From Pycnopodia helianthoides (lineage: Eukaryota > Echinodermata > Asteroidea > Forcipulatida > Asteriidae), in the NCBI GenBank assembly GCA_032158295.1, contig CM063249.1, forward strand, positions 9,749,195 to 9,813,194: DNA of 64,000 nucleotides, read 5' to 3'. Each line of letters opens with the position of its first letter. Within the stretch, counting starts at the first letter, position 1. This document shows, one piece after another, positions 22,968 through 33,776 of this stretch. The notes under the pieces are model-generated. The model did no database searches. It was given only the letters and a program-made list of their open reading frames with translations, and was not told the DNA's origin. Made by a program: the position numbers and the translations under genes.

Positions 22968-23287
22968 AATACTTCTTAGATGATATGAGCAGTAATGTGC
23001 CAATCCAGATGAGATAAAGCACCTAAAACAAACTCAAATGTAGACTACATGTATTGCAAAGTTATAGCTAAAAGTCTATACTTTCAAGGCTTGTGATACT
23101 GATAAAAATTGGGCAAACAACAAAAGGTGTAAGCCATAATTTTGCGAGTTGGAATTTGAATTATGTTCGGTACAAGGACTTGATTGGTTACAAGTGAACA
23201 CTCAAAATGGACTCCCAGACTAAAGACAGTGTAAAAACAAAAATGTGATGCTTTGGTACATTTAATAATTGCATACACATGTAACCC

Positions 23288-23360
23288 AGCAAAGTTGACA
23301 AACTAAGCAAAGTTGACAAACTTAGCAAAGTTGACAAACTAAGCAAAGTTGAAAAACTTT
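23288..23360. repeat. 18-bp tandem repeat, about 4 copies
   Basis: Unit AGCAAAGTTGACAAACTT, alternating CTT/CTA at the end; the last unit is degenerate. Confidence 0.85.
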
Positions 23361-23650
23361 CAAGTAGATGGGGATGCTGTGTGCAGAACATTTAAAATAC
23401 ATGTAAAAACCCAAAGTGATCACCTCTCTGTCATGGTTGATGAGTCCACTAATTAAGCTAGCGCGATTTTACAGGTAGTTCAGTTTATTAGTCGTAATTA
23501 TTATTAGTTTTTGCAAGACTATTTGTTATTTAAGTGCTCCTTAATGCTCCTCGAGCAGCAGCCAAGGTCAGAGTAAATTGGTTGTGAGGTTTTTTTTGTA
23601 ATGAGCATTTCTACATGTAGACATTTATCTTTTATAATCTTGCAATTACT

Positions 23651-24005
23651 GCTTGCACTTTCTGTGCTCGTTATGGTGCTTGCACTTTCTGTGCTCGTTA
23701 TGGTGCTTGCACTGTCTCTGCTCGTTATGGTGCTAGCACTTTCTCTGATTGGTATGGTGCTAGCACTTTCTCTGCTCGTTATGGTGCTAGCACTTTCTCT
23801 GCTCGGTATTGTGCTAGCACTTTCTCTGTTCGGTATGGTGCTAGCACTTTCTGTGCTCGGTATGGTGCTAGCACTTTCTGTGCTCGGTATGGTGCTAGCA
23901 CTTTCTCTGATCGGTGTGGTGCTAGCACTTTCTCTGCTCGGTATGGTGCTAGCACTTTCTCTGCTCGGTATGGTGCTAGCACTTTCTCTGCTCGTTATGG
24001 TGCTA
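23651..24005. repeat. 27-bp minisatellite, about 13 copies
   Basis: Unit about GCTAGCACTTTCTCTGCTCG plus GTATGGT. The period is a multiple of three, so both strands stay open (MVLALSLLG repeats on plus, VLAPYRAEK on minus). No gene context supports translation. Confidence 0.9.
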
Positions 24006-24064
24006 ATCTAAAGTGCCTATCAAAGTGGCGAACCATGCTCTGCCATGAAGTTAAACAAGACCCA

Positions 24065-24200
24065 TACAATTTAAAGGAATATTTAGGTTTTAGGTGAATC
24101 ATTATATTCTACTTTAAAATATCTTTCCAAACGTATTCCTTTTATAACCAACGCTTTTGATAGCTCAAAGCGCCAAATCCGGAGGCAATGGCCCCTTTAA
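24065..24200 (+). repeat. Fragment related to the 19165-19620 hairpin
   Basis: Shares GTGAATCATTATATTCTAC and ATATCTTTCCAAAC with the right arm at 19445-19620 and ends with a GGCCCCTTTAAT-like terminus. Confidence 0.5.
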
Positions 24201-24208
24201 TAAAACAT

Positions 24209-24360
24209 AATGTTAGCTCGACTGGTAGAGCACCTGCACAAAAAACTGGGAGGTTGCAGGTTCAAATCTCACTGTAGTCAATTTTCCTTTGTTCATGTTC
24301 AAATTTGTTTAGACTATTACCCAGGTTTTCCCTTGTGGTGTATAATTATTGCTTGATAAA
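24209..24360 (+). repeat. tRNA-derived SINE head and 5' body
   Basis: A box TTAGCTCGACTGGTAGAGC and B box GGTTCAAATCT (24260-24270) at near-canonical spacing. The AAAAAACT in the anticodon arm and unpaired acceptor ends argue against a functional tRNA. It continues into the related body at 24372-24560. Confidence 0.55.
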
Positions 24361-24371
24361 CATTTTTAAAA

Positions 24372-24560
24372 AGGTGCATCCCCTCAAGGTGATCCCCTTA
24401 CATTGTCGCTTCCCAAGTTGTAATGCAAACTGTGTGTGATTCCTGGCTATTACATATGGCAGTATACAGTTGTATGACTTCTGACTGGTGCCCCCCCCCC
24501 CCCCCCCCCCGAACAAAGATATTGACAAAACAAGAATACTGGCAACAAATATCTGAAATG
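24372..24560 (+). repeat. Composite SINE body with poly(C) tract
   Basis: Matches the 10983-11140 body: GCTTCCCAAGTTGTAATGC, then CTTCTGACTGGTGC, a run of about 20 C (24491-24510), then AAAGATATTGACAAAACA. The tRNA-like part that follows in the other two copies is absent; a head lies upstream instead. Confidence 0.6.
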
Positions 24561-24596
24561 TCATGTCTTTCCCCAAACGTTTTTCCATTTATTCAA

Positions 24597-24690
24597 TGGA
24601 TGGATACTACTCCCATGAGAGCCAGGATTAAGAGACAGGAAACCACAGTTGTAGCAGTCCTTAAAAATACTTGTAAAATAATATTCCCAA
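24597..24690 (+). repeat. Dispersed repeat, copy 1
   Basis: Shares ATGAGAGCCAGGATTAA, CAGGAAACCACA and GCAGTCCTTAAAAATA with 30147-30237. Type unknown. An (ATT)n run follows at about 24799-24833. Confidence 0.45.
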
Positions 24691-25388
24691 ATGTACATAA
24701 TAGCCATTTGTTTGTTTTGTGGGTTTTTTCCCCGTTGGTTTATCAACCAGAATAACACAAGCTAGCCTCATCAATGATTGAAGTGTCTGAAAAAGGGTTA
24801 TTATTGTTATTATTATTATTATTATTATTATTGGTTTATTCACACCATATTGCAGTCCGGAGGCTGAATGCACAGTGGTTACAGTAGGTAAAAAACAGTA
24901 GGTTCCGTCTGACCTCGTCTTAGTTAAGCTTTCGGCAAAGTTTCACTGTAAGAATAAATGCATGATTTATTGCATCACTTTAACACAAAATAATTTAGTC
25001 AGCGGCAGTCAGGCGATCAGGGGTCACTGTTCCTATGATTATATTGTTTATTAATTAAAACAGCAGCAGCAGCAGAAAAAAATTCCCCTTTGATTGTTCA
25101 TTGGTCACTGTGCATCCATCCTGTTAAGCCTTCATTATAAATTCATACTTTAAGTGCATGTTCTCCTATTGTGAATATTATAGTAGCTTAGAAATGAATT
25201 GTCGTTTCTTTTTTACCCGGTACATAAAAGTCCTCGGCACACGTTTACAAGCACAAATTTGTCAAATTAGTCTAATAGACCACACTTCATAAGGACAGGA
25301 GTTTGCATCTCTATGCTTATCAATTCAAAATTTGACTTTAATCAAAAGCCTTACTGACAAGTATAAAGTCCAATTTTATTACTTCACC

Positions 25389-26716
25389 ATGTATACGTTT
25401 TCAGTAATTGGAGCAGTCGTTTTCACTTTTATGATTGGAACTTATCAATGTCGACAATGGCACACTGTAATTTTCTACCCAGTGAACAACTATGCTTTGG
25501 CGAATCATGCCTATCATTGGAAGACTGTATCTTCTCCTGTGATCTGCGGGCGAGACTGCTCTTATGATCCACAGTGTGCATCATTCAACTATAACGCAAG
25601 TAACCAAGTATGTGAGTTGAATAATGCCACCAGAGAGCACAGCCCTGCTGACTTCATTCAGCGGCAAGGAAGTGCCTACTATGATGAAAACTTGGACACA
25701 ACTTCAGTTTCCTTGTCTGATAACTCAGGACAAGAATACAGCATCGATAGCTACAACAGTTCTGATAGTAACAGTAGTTCAAATAGGGACAGTAGCTCCG
25801 ACAGCAACAGCAGTTCTTATGACAGCAGCGGTTCTGATCCCAGCTCTGAGAGCGACGGTAGTTCTTATGACAACAGCAGTTCTGATAGCTACAGCAGTTC
25901 CTCTGACAGCAGAGGTTCTGATAGCAGCTTGATAGCTACAGCAGTTCTGATAGCTACAGCAGTTCTGATAGCTACAGTAGTTCTAATAGCGACAGCAGTT
26001 CCGACAGCGACAGCAGTTCTTATGACAGCAGCAGTTCTGATAGCTACAGCAGTTCCTCTGACAGCAGCAGTTCTGATAGCTACAGCAGTTCTGATAGCTA
26101 CAGCAGTTCCTCTGACAGCAGCAGTTCTGATAGCAGCTCTGATAGCTACAGCAGTTCTGATAGCTACAGCAGTTCTGATAGCTACAGTAGTTCTGATAGC
26201 TACAGTAGTTCTAATAGCGACAGCAGTTCTGACAGCGACAGCAGTTCTTATGACAGCAGCAGTTCTGATAGCTACAGCAGTTCCTCTGACAGCAGCAGTC
26301 CTGATAGCTACAGCAGTTCTGATAGCTACAGCAGTTCCTCTGACAGCAGCAGTTCTGATAGCAGCTCTGATAGCTACAGCAGTTCTGATAGCTACGGTAG
26401 TTTGAATAGCGACAGAAGCTCTGACAGCGACAGCAGTTCTTACAACAACAGCAGTTATGATAGCTACAGCAGTTCTTTTGACAGCAGCAGTTCTGATAGC
26501 TACGGTAGTTCGAATAGCCCTCCAACAGCGACACTAGCTCTTACGACAACAGCAGTTCTGTATAGCTGCGATACTACTAGTTACAACAGCTCTCATAGTT
26601 ACCAAAAGTCCTCCTGCAACTCTGAAATAGAGACCTGGAATTTCAGAGATGATTTGATGATAATTTTTTTTGGCCTGGGGAAGAACATTAATTGGGATAA
26701 ACAGCAGCTTAAGTGA
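25389..26716 (+). CDS. Secreted PAN-domain + Ser/Asp/Tyr-repeat protein, right copy (frame broken)
   Basis: The start is the ATG at 25389. Residues 1-21 form a signal peptide (VIGAVVFTFMIG core). Residues about 30-100 form one PAN/Apple-like domain with Cys at 53, 57, 63 and 75 and motifs NNYALANHAYHW and DPQCASFNYN. From about 118 the chain is a tract of Ser, Asp, Tyr and Asn with DSYSSSDSYSSSDS-like repeats, highly acidic and rich in possible phosphorylation sites. Near 25928 the repeat lacks one base, so the annotated frame turns into an Ala/Thr/Val/Leu string ending at 26405. The Ser frame stays open from there to about 26518, where a net 7-base loss shifts it again to a C-terminus ending at 26716. 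Each break could be real or an assembly error. Ser/Asp-rich acidic proteins often act in biominerals, adhesives or mucus; here that is inference only. Confidence 0.6.
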
Positions 26717-26765
26717 GGACATTTCACTTGAGACATTGAGGATTTGGGAGAGTTATGCAGAATGG
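25500..26765 (+). repeat. Right arm of inverted gene duplication
   Basis: Reverse-complement counterpart of 19640-21160. Identity is high from the codons for NHAYHWKTV through the PAN domain into the repeat, and it resumes downstream to GGATTTGGGAGAGTTATGCA near 26750. The arms are separated by about 4.3 kb. Confidence 0.75.
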
Positions 26766-27480
26766 GCATGCAAACACACTAATCTATAGCTAGACCACTT
26801 GCATGTTACGTCACAAGCCCAAACTGTGCCCTCACTGAGGTCAGGGAAAATCTATCATTGGATGAGAGTTGCGCACGGCACGAAAATGCGTGCACATTGC
26901 CATTGTTTAATGTTGTACATGTGCATTGAATAATTATTTATACACTTGCTATGATGGAGCATAATTTGAATAATAAATGAGAATATTGTTCCACCCTTAA
27001 ACATTTTGACTGAAAAGTATTCAATTTGGCAAAAATTTATTTCAAATTTAAAAAAAATTCTGAGCTTGTTGAACACATTATTCTTGGAAAAATGAGAGTG
27101 ACCGGGAAATTTAAACCTGGGGCTAGAGAAAGTTGTGGTCTGTCACTTTAACAAAGCAAAACCTAAATTTCGAGCAGGGTCTTATTATGAATTTGAAGGT
27201 TTACCATTGTCATTAGGCCTCCATATGATGAACTTTAATTCAATAAAATTTGAACATAAGCCCATTAAGAAATCACAGAACAATTACAAAGATGATAACA
27301 TAAAAAGCCTGCATATTTATTCTAGAAAATTAGTGCCTACATCATTTGCTTTTCGAAAAGTGGGTCTATAATTGCATCTGTAGCCGAGCCTGAGCTCCGA
27401 GCTGGCTGACGTAGCAGAGCTAGACAGCTTAGACTGGTACCCGACAACCAAAACGCTAAGCATGCTAGAAATAACTTTAC
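26766..27480. other. Intergenic stretch, nothing recognised
   Basis: AT-rich apart from a GC-richer 26790-26910 segment that resembles MITE-type sequence (CACTTGCATGTTACGTCA). No gene signal. Confidence 0.4.
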
Positions 27481-27686
27481 ACGACCAGGAACCAGTGTGA
27501 ACACTTGCATGCATGGCGCGCGGTTGAAGTTTGAACTTCGTCCGGAGAAAGTGGTTGAGAAACATTGATTCCTGTAGGCTTTAAAATGTTTTTACTGAGT
27601 TTCTGCTGTATACAGCGTTTGGAGGACGCGTCGTGGCCATCCCGCTGTAAATTTAGAGGGTGACTGATAAATTTGGAGGGTGACTG

Positions 27687-27894
27687 ATGAAGTGTGCCGT
27701 CTCTCCAGCCATCACCACTCCATACCACGCGGTCGCTATCGCATTATGCACACTTTTACAGCCCCCAAAACCAGTCATTGTACTGAAGGACAAGTCCACA
27801 AAACTGTTGTCTGCACATCCCTGTTTTGGCACCTCGTTATGCCTGCAGGAAACTGGTTGTTCCTCGCTGATATTCTGTCAACCTTTCCGGGCAG
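27687..27894 (+). CDS. Candidate first coding exon, unidentified
   Basis: ATG at 27687 directly follows an in-frame TGA at 27681-27683. 69 codons run to a good donor (GGGCAG then GTAAGA at 27895), phase 1. Third positions favour C or G. The protein begins MKCAVSPAITTPYHAVAIAL and includes KLLSAHPCFGTSLCLQETG; no family recognised. The preceding 200 bases are relatively CpG-rich (CGCGCGG, GGACGCGTCGTGG), as for a promoter. Nearest acceptors downstream (for example before 31426) give a stop within a few codons, so a longer product cannot be shown. It may be chance. Confidence 0.3.
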
Positions 27895-27972
27895 GTAAGA
27901 ATAAAATTTTACCTAAATAAGGGAAATAAAGTGGCTGTCAGATACGACAAATTAGCATTAAGTGTTTGATGG

Positions 27973-30140
27973 TCATACTTTTTCTACGAAGCTCCGGGAG
28001 TGCCATCCAGATCGCTGAGGGAGTTGGCTGTTCATGACATTATACCTTAACAAGAGGACTCTTTGAATCAAACAAGTCCACTTTAAGATAGTTTGTCGAG
28101 ATGACTCACTGAAACTGAGATGGCAAGCCCACTTCTTAAGTTTCAGTACAGTCGTGGCAAGATAAATAATCATGACAAGTTTGTTTATTTCTTGGGTTCA
28201 ACAAGTCGTCTTGGCGAGGGAAAAAATCATGACAAGTCAATCTATTCCATAAAATAAGTCAACCTAGTGAGACTAATGATCTCATTATCTGGATAAGTGG
28301 TATAATGGCACTTCTGGAGTTCCAAAGTTTTCAGCTTCTTTTTCCCGTGCTTGTTTACAAATGTTTACTGTTTTGACTTTACTCAACATATAATGTCAAA
28401 TAAATAAGATGGTTTGTTGTTTTATCACACAAGATACAAAAAATGCAATTTATAGATAGTGAACATAAGGCCATGTAAAAAAAAAACGATGCTATGATAA
28501 GCATCTCTCTTTGACAGGCAATCAAAGTACCCTATTTCCTGTGGTTAAGGATCGAGCAGTACCCCAAAATAACTGAAACAAAAATCAAGTGTCAACATTC
28601 CGACAAATTAGATTATACAAACATGCATTTTCCCCTTTTTCCCTTTCCTTTTTCTTTTCTTTTTTGTGGCCACTATCTCAATTTTTTTTCGGGTGGGGGG
28701 AACCTTGGGGACACTGGAAATTTGTGGGAGGAGGAGGGCAGACCCTTAAAGTAACTCTGTCCCCTTTTCATATTTAAAAAACAATTAACATGCATAGCTG
28801 TGTTTGGAAAAGTTTATAACAGCAATAAAGATCAGTAAACAATAAGATGTTGTAATTTTAGCTTTCAAGAGGTTTATTTGGTTGTATATTTAGACAAAAA
28901 TCAATATCATTCCGTTTTCTGAAAGATTTCTAATTCAAATTTGCAGAAACTCATAAAAAAAATATATTTTTGCTAAAGCTCACAACTCTTTGGACAATAG
29001 TTATCATTTAAAAGGGAAACTTCACTCTTCACTATTGCCACTTTTTGTATATGTTGATTTCGGTATTAATTTGATGAACATTGCTGAGTCAAACATCAAG
29101 ACTGACTTCTAAGATGGTCAAGTTAGAGGCCGAGTCCTAGTCAATGACCATCATGACTCGCATTAGAGTCCGAGTCCACCAAACATGTGACTCGCCAATG
29201 CCCAGTATGCATTCACTTGTTGAAAGACTGGGTCACCTAGACCTAGTTGACACCTGTGTATTAACACCTAATACACCTGTGTATTAACACTTATTCATAA
29301 TGGAGCCTGAACCAGCCTGTATGTGTAAAGTTTTGCCTGCACTTTGCCGGTGCTACAACTGTTTCTTAAAATATTCATAATTTTGTTGGTGCATATTACC
29401 CATTTTTTTATACTGGCAAATTGTTGATGCATAAGCACTGTAAAACAGAACATGTATGGTGGTCGATGTTTCTTTTTTTTCTTTTTCATTTTTTTGTATA
29501 CTTTTTGGAATGCCCTTTATTATTGGGGTTTTGACTCTCAGTTGAAATCACCTTTGAATTCATGCTCTTGTAGCCCCTTACCAAGAGTGGCTTTAGCCTT
29601 GTTTGAGGCAAACTTGCATAATAATTAAAAACAAATATAAAAATACTAAGACGGCCTGGATAAGCAACAGTGTACCTGTAAAGACTCAAACGCCTGCTCA
29701 TCCAATCTGAGTAAGGAGTAATAAAATTAAGTAACTTCTAAATTGCTTATAATTAAAGTTGAATGATATCAAGCTGATTCATAAAGTCCCTTTTTTAAAT
29801 CTCATCTGCTTACCACTTGACAAGTTGAAGTTGGTAATTTTTCCATGATGTGTCAATGTACTTTGCTGTTGTCTATGAACAAAAAATAACTCAATAAAAA
29901 TCATAGTTCTCTACTATTTGGATTGCACCTTTCCTGTTGACTGGGCACATGGCTGTCCTAAGTGGGGCCAGCTTGACTGCTCGCAAGATGAGACACTGCG
30001 CAACCGCCAACCGGGTCAAAACCTGCAGTGAAGACGAGGGTCCTCACACTGTTATATCCCAACTGTGATCAAGGTGCAAAATAATGACATTTGCTTTTGA
30101 TTTACCATTCTTGTTTTTTTCTCTTCTATTTTCGTTTATC
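27973..30140. other. Intergenic or intronic stretch, nothing recognised
   Basis: About 2.1 kb of AT-rich sequence with T-rich runs. The unit TGTGTATTAACACCTAATACACC is repeated near 29255-29295; otherwise no repeat or coding signal. Confidence 0.4.
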
Positions 30141-30146
30141 CAATAG

Positions 30147-30237
30147 ATGGTATGGATCCATGAGAGCCAGGATTAACAGTCAGGGACCACATTTGCAGCA
30201 CTCCTTTAAAATAACTGGTAAGATATTATTCTCTGGG
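30147..30237 (+). repeat. Dispersed repeat, copy 2
   Basis: Shares ATGAGAGCCAGGATTAA and GCAGCACTCCTTTAAAATA with 24597-24690. Confidence 0.45.
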
Positions 30238-30414
30238 TATCTGGTAGGGGGAGGGGGATGTAGGCAGTGGATGCGGTCAAAAGTAAAGTGCGCCATCATT
30301 GTTGGTACCTTCTTATTAGCAAACGATGCACGAGTGTGAGGAGCTCCGTCACATACAACAATCACTTGTTCCACTTGTCCATCTGTCTGTCCAACCGGCT
30401 GGGCACTTTGGTTT

Positions 30415-30850
30415 CCAGACAGTAATGCTAGTTAGAAGTAACATATGGACTTGTAACTTGGGTGAGGGATACCCTGGGGAAAAAGAAAATTGGGATTTTA
30501 GGGGTGAAAAGTCAAAGGTCGAGGTCATGGCGGTGAGGTATAGCTAAATGGTTTCTGGACTGTAGCTCCAGTTAGAAGTGACATTTGGACTTGTAACTTT
30601 GGTGGTTGGTTGCCCTTGGGGAAAGAAATGTTGGGATTGTTTTGGGGGTAAAAAGGTCAAAGGTCAAGGTATTGATGGTGAATTATAGCTAAATGGTTTC
30701 CTGGCTGTAACTTTTAGAAGTGACATTTGGACTTGTAACTTGGGTGGGGAGGGATCGGTTTCCCTTAAGGAAAGGAAAGTTGGCATTCATTTTTAGGTCA
30801 AAAGGTCAAAGGTCAAGGTCACAGCGGTGAGCTATTATGTTCTGCCTCAT
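30415..30850 (+). repeat. Three ~135-bp repeats carrying AGGTCA clusters
   Basis: Three direct units share TAGAAGTGACATTTGGACTT, GGGGAAAGAAA, an AGGTCA cluster and GCTAAATGGTTTC. Half-site clusters lie at 30508-30527, 30653-30670 and 30795-30821; the last has four AGGTCA hexamers in direct orientation. These resemble nuclear-receptor half-sites (DR1-like AGGTCAAAGGTCA), but may simply be part of the repeat. Confidence 0.7.
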
Positions 30851-32099
30851 AACCATAGAGATGAGGCAATTGAGTTTGTTTTAAAGTCATTGTCAAAGTC
30901 ATATGGTCACAGTGCTGAGATATAGGAACATGTTTTGGATATCTTTGGCTAGCTAGAATTTACAAGGGCCGATGGGTTGCGTTTTTCTTATTTGAAGATG
31001 AATTTAGTACTTTATAGACTCATTTTCAAAAGCATAATTTATCATACATTCATGTAAATTGAACTTAGAATCACAAACGTGTAAATTTTGAATTTCTTTC
31101 TGTGTTGTTAAGTTATTGGAGAAGGAACAACTCTCAACTAAAAAGGATTGGTTCCAACTTTAATGGCCACAGAGATTGTGCAATACCGTGTTTCTACCCC
31201 TCTCACTTTGTTTTCTTTTTTGCTTGTTTAGTTGAATTTAGTTGAAAGAGTACCCCTTTTCACCACTTGGCAAAATCTGTGTGGGGGGTGATCCAATGTA
31301 CCCGCCCCCTCCCCTCCCCCCGGATTTATGCACATGCTTTTGACATGCTGAAGATGTATTCAGGCTACTGCAAACTGTGCATGTACAGTAATTGATTATT
31401 GTCATTATTTTTATCTTTTCCAGATTGCTGTCCTTGACTCCTCCTTTGTGCCCGGGGGCTTCACAACCTCATTCACAACCTTCTGTTAACATTGGATCAT
31501 GATTCGCAGGACTCTAAAGTTTGAATAAGAACAATGAACCATTTATTATGTGACTGTTGGGAGCCCTCAAAGTGTACCACCACCAGAGAAATGTCTCCAG
31601 GTGACACTCTTGTGTTTTGATCATGTACAAAGGAACAGAACACTGAGTTTCTTAGTCTAAGTTTACCATCAAGATGTATGAAGAAATGCTGCAGTCATCA
31701 AGTTGTTACGTGGCCCTTTTTGGTGGATCCCGAACTTTCAGAACTTTTACAAATTAAGTCCTCTGTGGACTCTACATCAACGATAAAACACAAGTGTATT
31801 ATGGCATGTGACCAGCTCAGTGCGTCTTGAGAATCCTGTGGAAGTCGGATGTTTTTTTTGAGGCAGCGTTGCACGTTACTTTACAACCCTCAGTAAGTTC
31901 CAGCATTTGATTCTATTTTATAAACTTTTAATATGCCTCACACATTTCTGAAGTGAGGCTGAATCTGAAAAATAATCCGGTACATTAAAGTGTAGCATCT
32001 TATTTAAAGGGGGGACCCAAGGTCAAATTCAGGTTTGTGATCCACTCATTTTCCAATAGATGTGTCCTTATGAAAGTGGGGGAAAATTACAAGTCTCGA

Positions 32100-32565
32100 T
32101 TTTTATAATATAGTGCGCCCTCTACAGTTTGCCCTTGAGAGAACATTTGTGCAGAATTAGCATGGATAAAAGGTCCACAAGTTTTTTGGCCATCACGCAG
32201 CGCCCGCAACTACTTTCAATTGTACGGGATACACGGGCATTTCATAATATAGTGCGCCCTCTACAGTTTGCCCTGGAGAGAACATTTTGTGCAGAGTAGC
32301 ATGGATAAAAGGTCACAAGTTTTTGGTCATCATCCAGCACCCACTACACAACCCCAATTGTTTAGATGATATTTTTTTTATGAGGCTGGTGAAGATTTTT
32401 GTTTAGATTCATGTCAACCATTAGGTAGCAAAACTGTCTGTGTGCCGCTGACAGAGTGTTTTTTTTTTTTTGGGGGGGGGTCTTTTTAGAGGAAAATTTC
32501 CTCTCCGCCTCTCCGGGGAAACTGTAGAGGGTGCAATGTATTGAGAAATGCCTGTATTGAAATAC
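32100..32565. repeat. Element with GTGCGCCCTCTACAGTTT ends and internal duplication
   Basis: The block from TATAGTGCGCCCTCTACAG to about 32240 is repeated at 32250-32340. The right end (AACTGTAGAGGGTGCAATGT near 32520) is the inverse of the left. Non-coding. Confidence 0.6.
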
Positions 32566-32635
32566 AAACAAAAGTAGTTTATACTCAACGAAACCCCACT
32601 TTTAAAGAGTTGTCATTCATATTGGCATATATTGC

Positions 32636-32914
32636 TTAACATGTTGACTGCCACCTACGAGTATATTCGTAGTAATGGTTAGACGAATTCTGCCACTACG
32701 AGTATACTGTAGTGAATGAAAGGCTTTGTATGTTATTTAAAACACTGGCATCACTGACACGCAACACATACGTTTCTGGCAGTGTAAGGACATCGACCTT
32801 AGAATATATGCATATTCAATTTTTTTTTTGTATAGTACCTATTTGGTATGGGCGCATGCGCACTTGGCAAATGGGAACGCACTACAAATATGATGACGGC
32901 AGTCAACGTGTTAA
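32636..32914 (+). mobile_element. TTAA-flanked MITE, family D copy 2
   Basis: TTAA at both ends, with termini CATGTTGACTGCC and GGCAGTCAACGTG. It is colinear with 13959-14248, including CATCACTGA and TTTGTATAGTACCTATTT. Confidence 0.8.
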
Positions 32915-33110
32915 ACTCACACCATATTCTACAATACACAAAACTACTTGTGTATAGTCCATGTATTGTCATCATATGAAAGTATTTCTAAACAAATTTG
33001 TCTGTGTTTAGCAAACTCCTGTTCTTTACAGTTTTATGAAAACGGCCATGGAAAATCTATGGACATGCACGTTTATTTTTGCACGGGTAAATAAATGTAT
33101 TTAGTTGTAA

Positions 33111-33269
33111 AGGTATAATGTAAGGTATAATGTAAGGTAAAATGTAAGGTATAATGTAAGGTATAATGTAAGGTAAAATGTAAGGTATAATGTAAGGTAT
33201 AATGTAAGGTAAAATGTAAGGTATAATGTAAGGTATAATGTAAGGTATAATGTAAGGTATAATGTAAGG
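33111..33269. repeat. 12-bp minisatellite, about 13 copies
   Basis: Units GGTATAATGTAA with GGTAAAATGTAA variants at regular intervals. The minus strand stays open as HYTL/HFTL repeats because the period is a multiple of three. Confidence 0.9.
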
Positions 33270-33776
33270 CCTTTATAAAATTATTAATGTACATTTATGT
33301 ACACCAAGTTGGTAACGTCGGTTCAAAATGTTAATTTGAGTTGACTAAAAATTAGCAATTGATATGAAAATGCTTTAATGTGAAATTTTAATGTCTGTTA
33401 CCGGTACCAGGTGATGATAACTATTGTTCAAAAGTGTATTTTGATGAATATTTATAAAAATATTTTTATGGTACGTTTTTGTAATACTATTGGAATTGTA
33501 TGATTTGCTGTTGTTTTTCCGTAATAAGTTTACTCAGTAATGCACTTTGTGTGCTTTTTAAAGGATTGGGTCATTAAAACATATTTTAATGAATTTTAAA
33601 TATTGTATGTTATTCAAATTTACGTTGTTTTGAAGAAGTGTTTACAAACGTGTTTAAAGCAGTGAGTGTTGGATCTCACAGGTTGCGTACAAAATATTTG
33701 ACTGCTCTTTATCATTTAATCATCTGTGATGGTTGTTATATATTGAAAAATTGTTAAAAGTAGATTTAAGAATAAA

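Larger units (their letters stand above)
31426..33776 (+). other. Possible 3' terminal exon and UTR
   Basis: A strong acceptor-like TTTTTATCTTTTCCAG precedes 31426. Downstream sequence has short ORFs only and AATAAA at 33771-33776. It could be the last exon of a plus-strand transcript (for example one starting at 27687), but repeats at 32100-32914 and 33111-33269 interrupt it. Weak. Confidence 0.2.

Noticed and set aside
23601..24011. 136-residue hydrophobic repeat protein
   Set aside because: Minisatellite with a period divisible by three; open on both strands by construction.
25932..26405. Ala/Thr/Val/Leu-rich ORF extension (and the similar one at 20255-20820) as a membrane protein
   Set aside because: It is the Ser/Asp repeat read one base out of frame after a deletion; no independent coding evidence.
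33073..33294. HYTL-repeat ORF on the minus strand
   Set aside because: 12-bp minisatellite without gene context.
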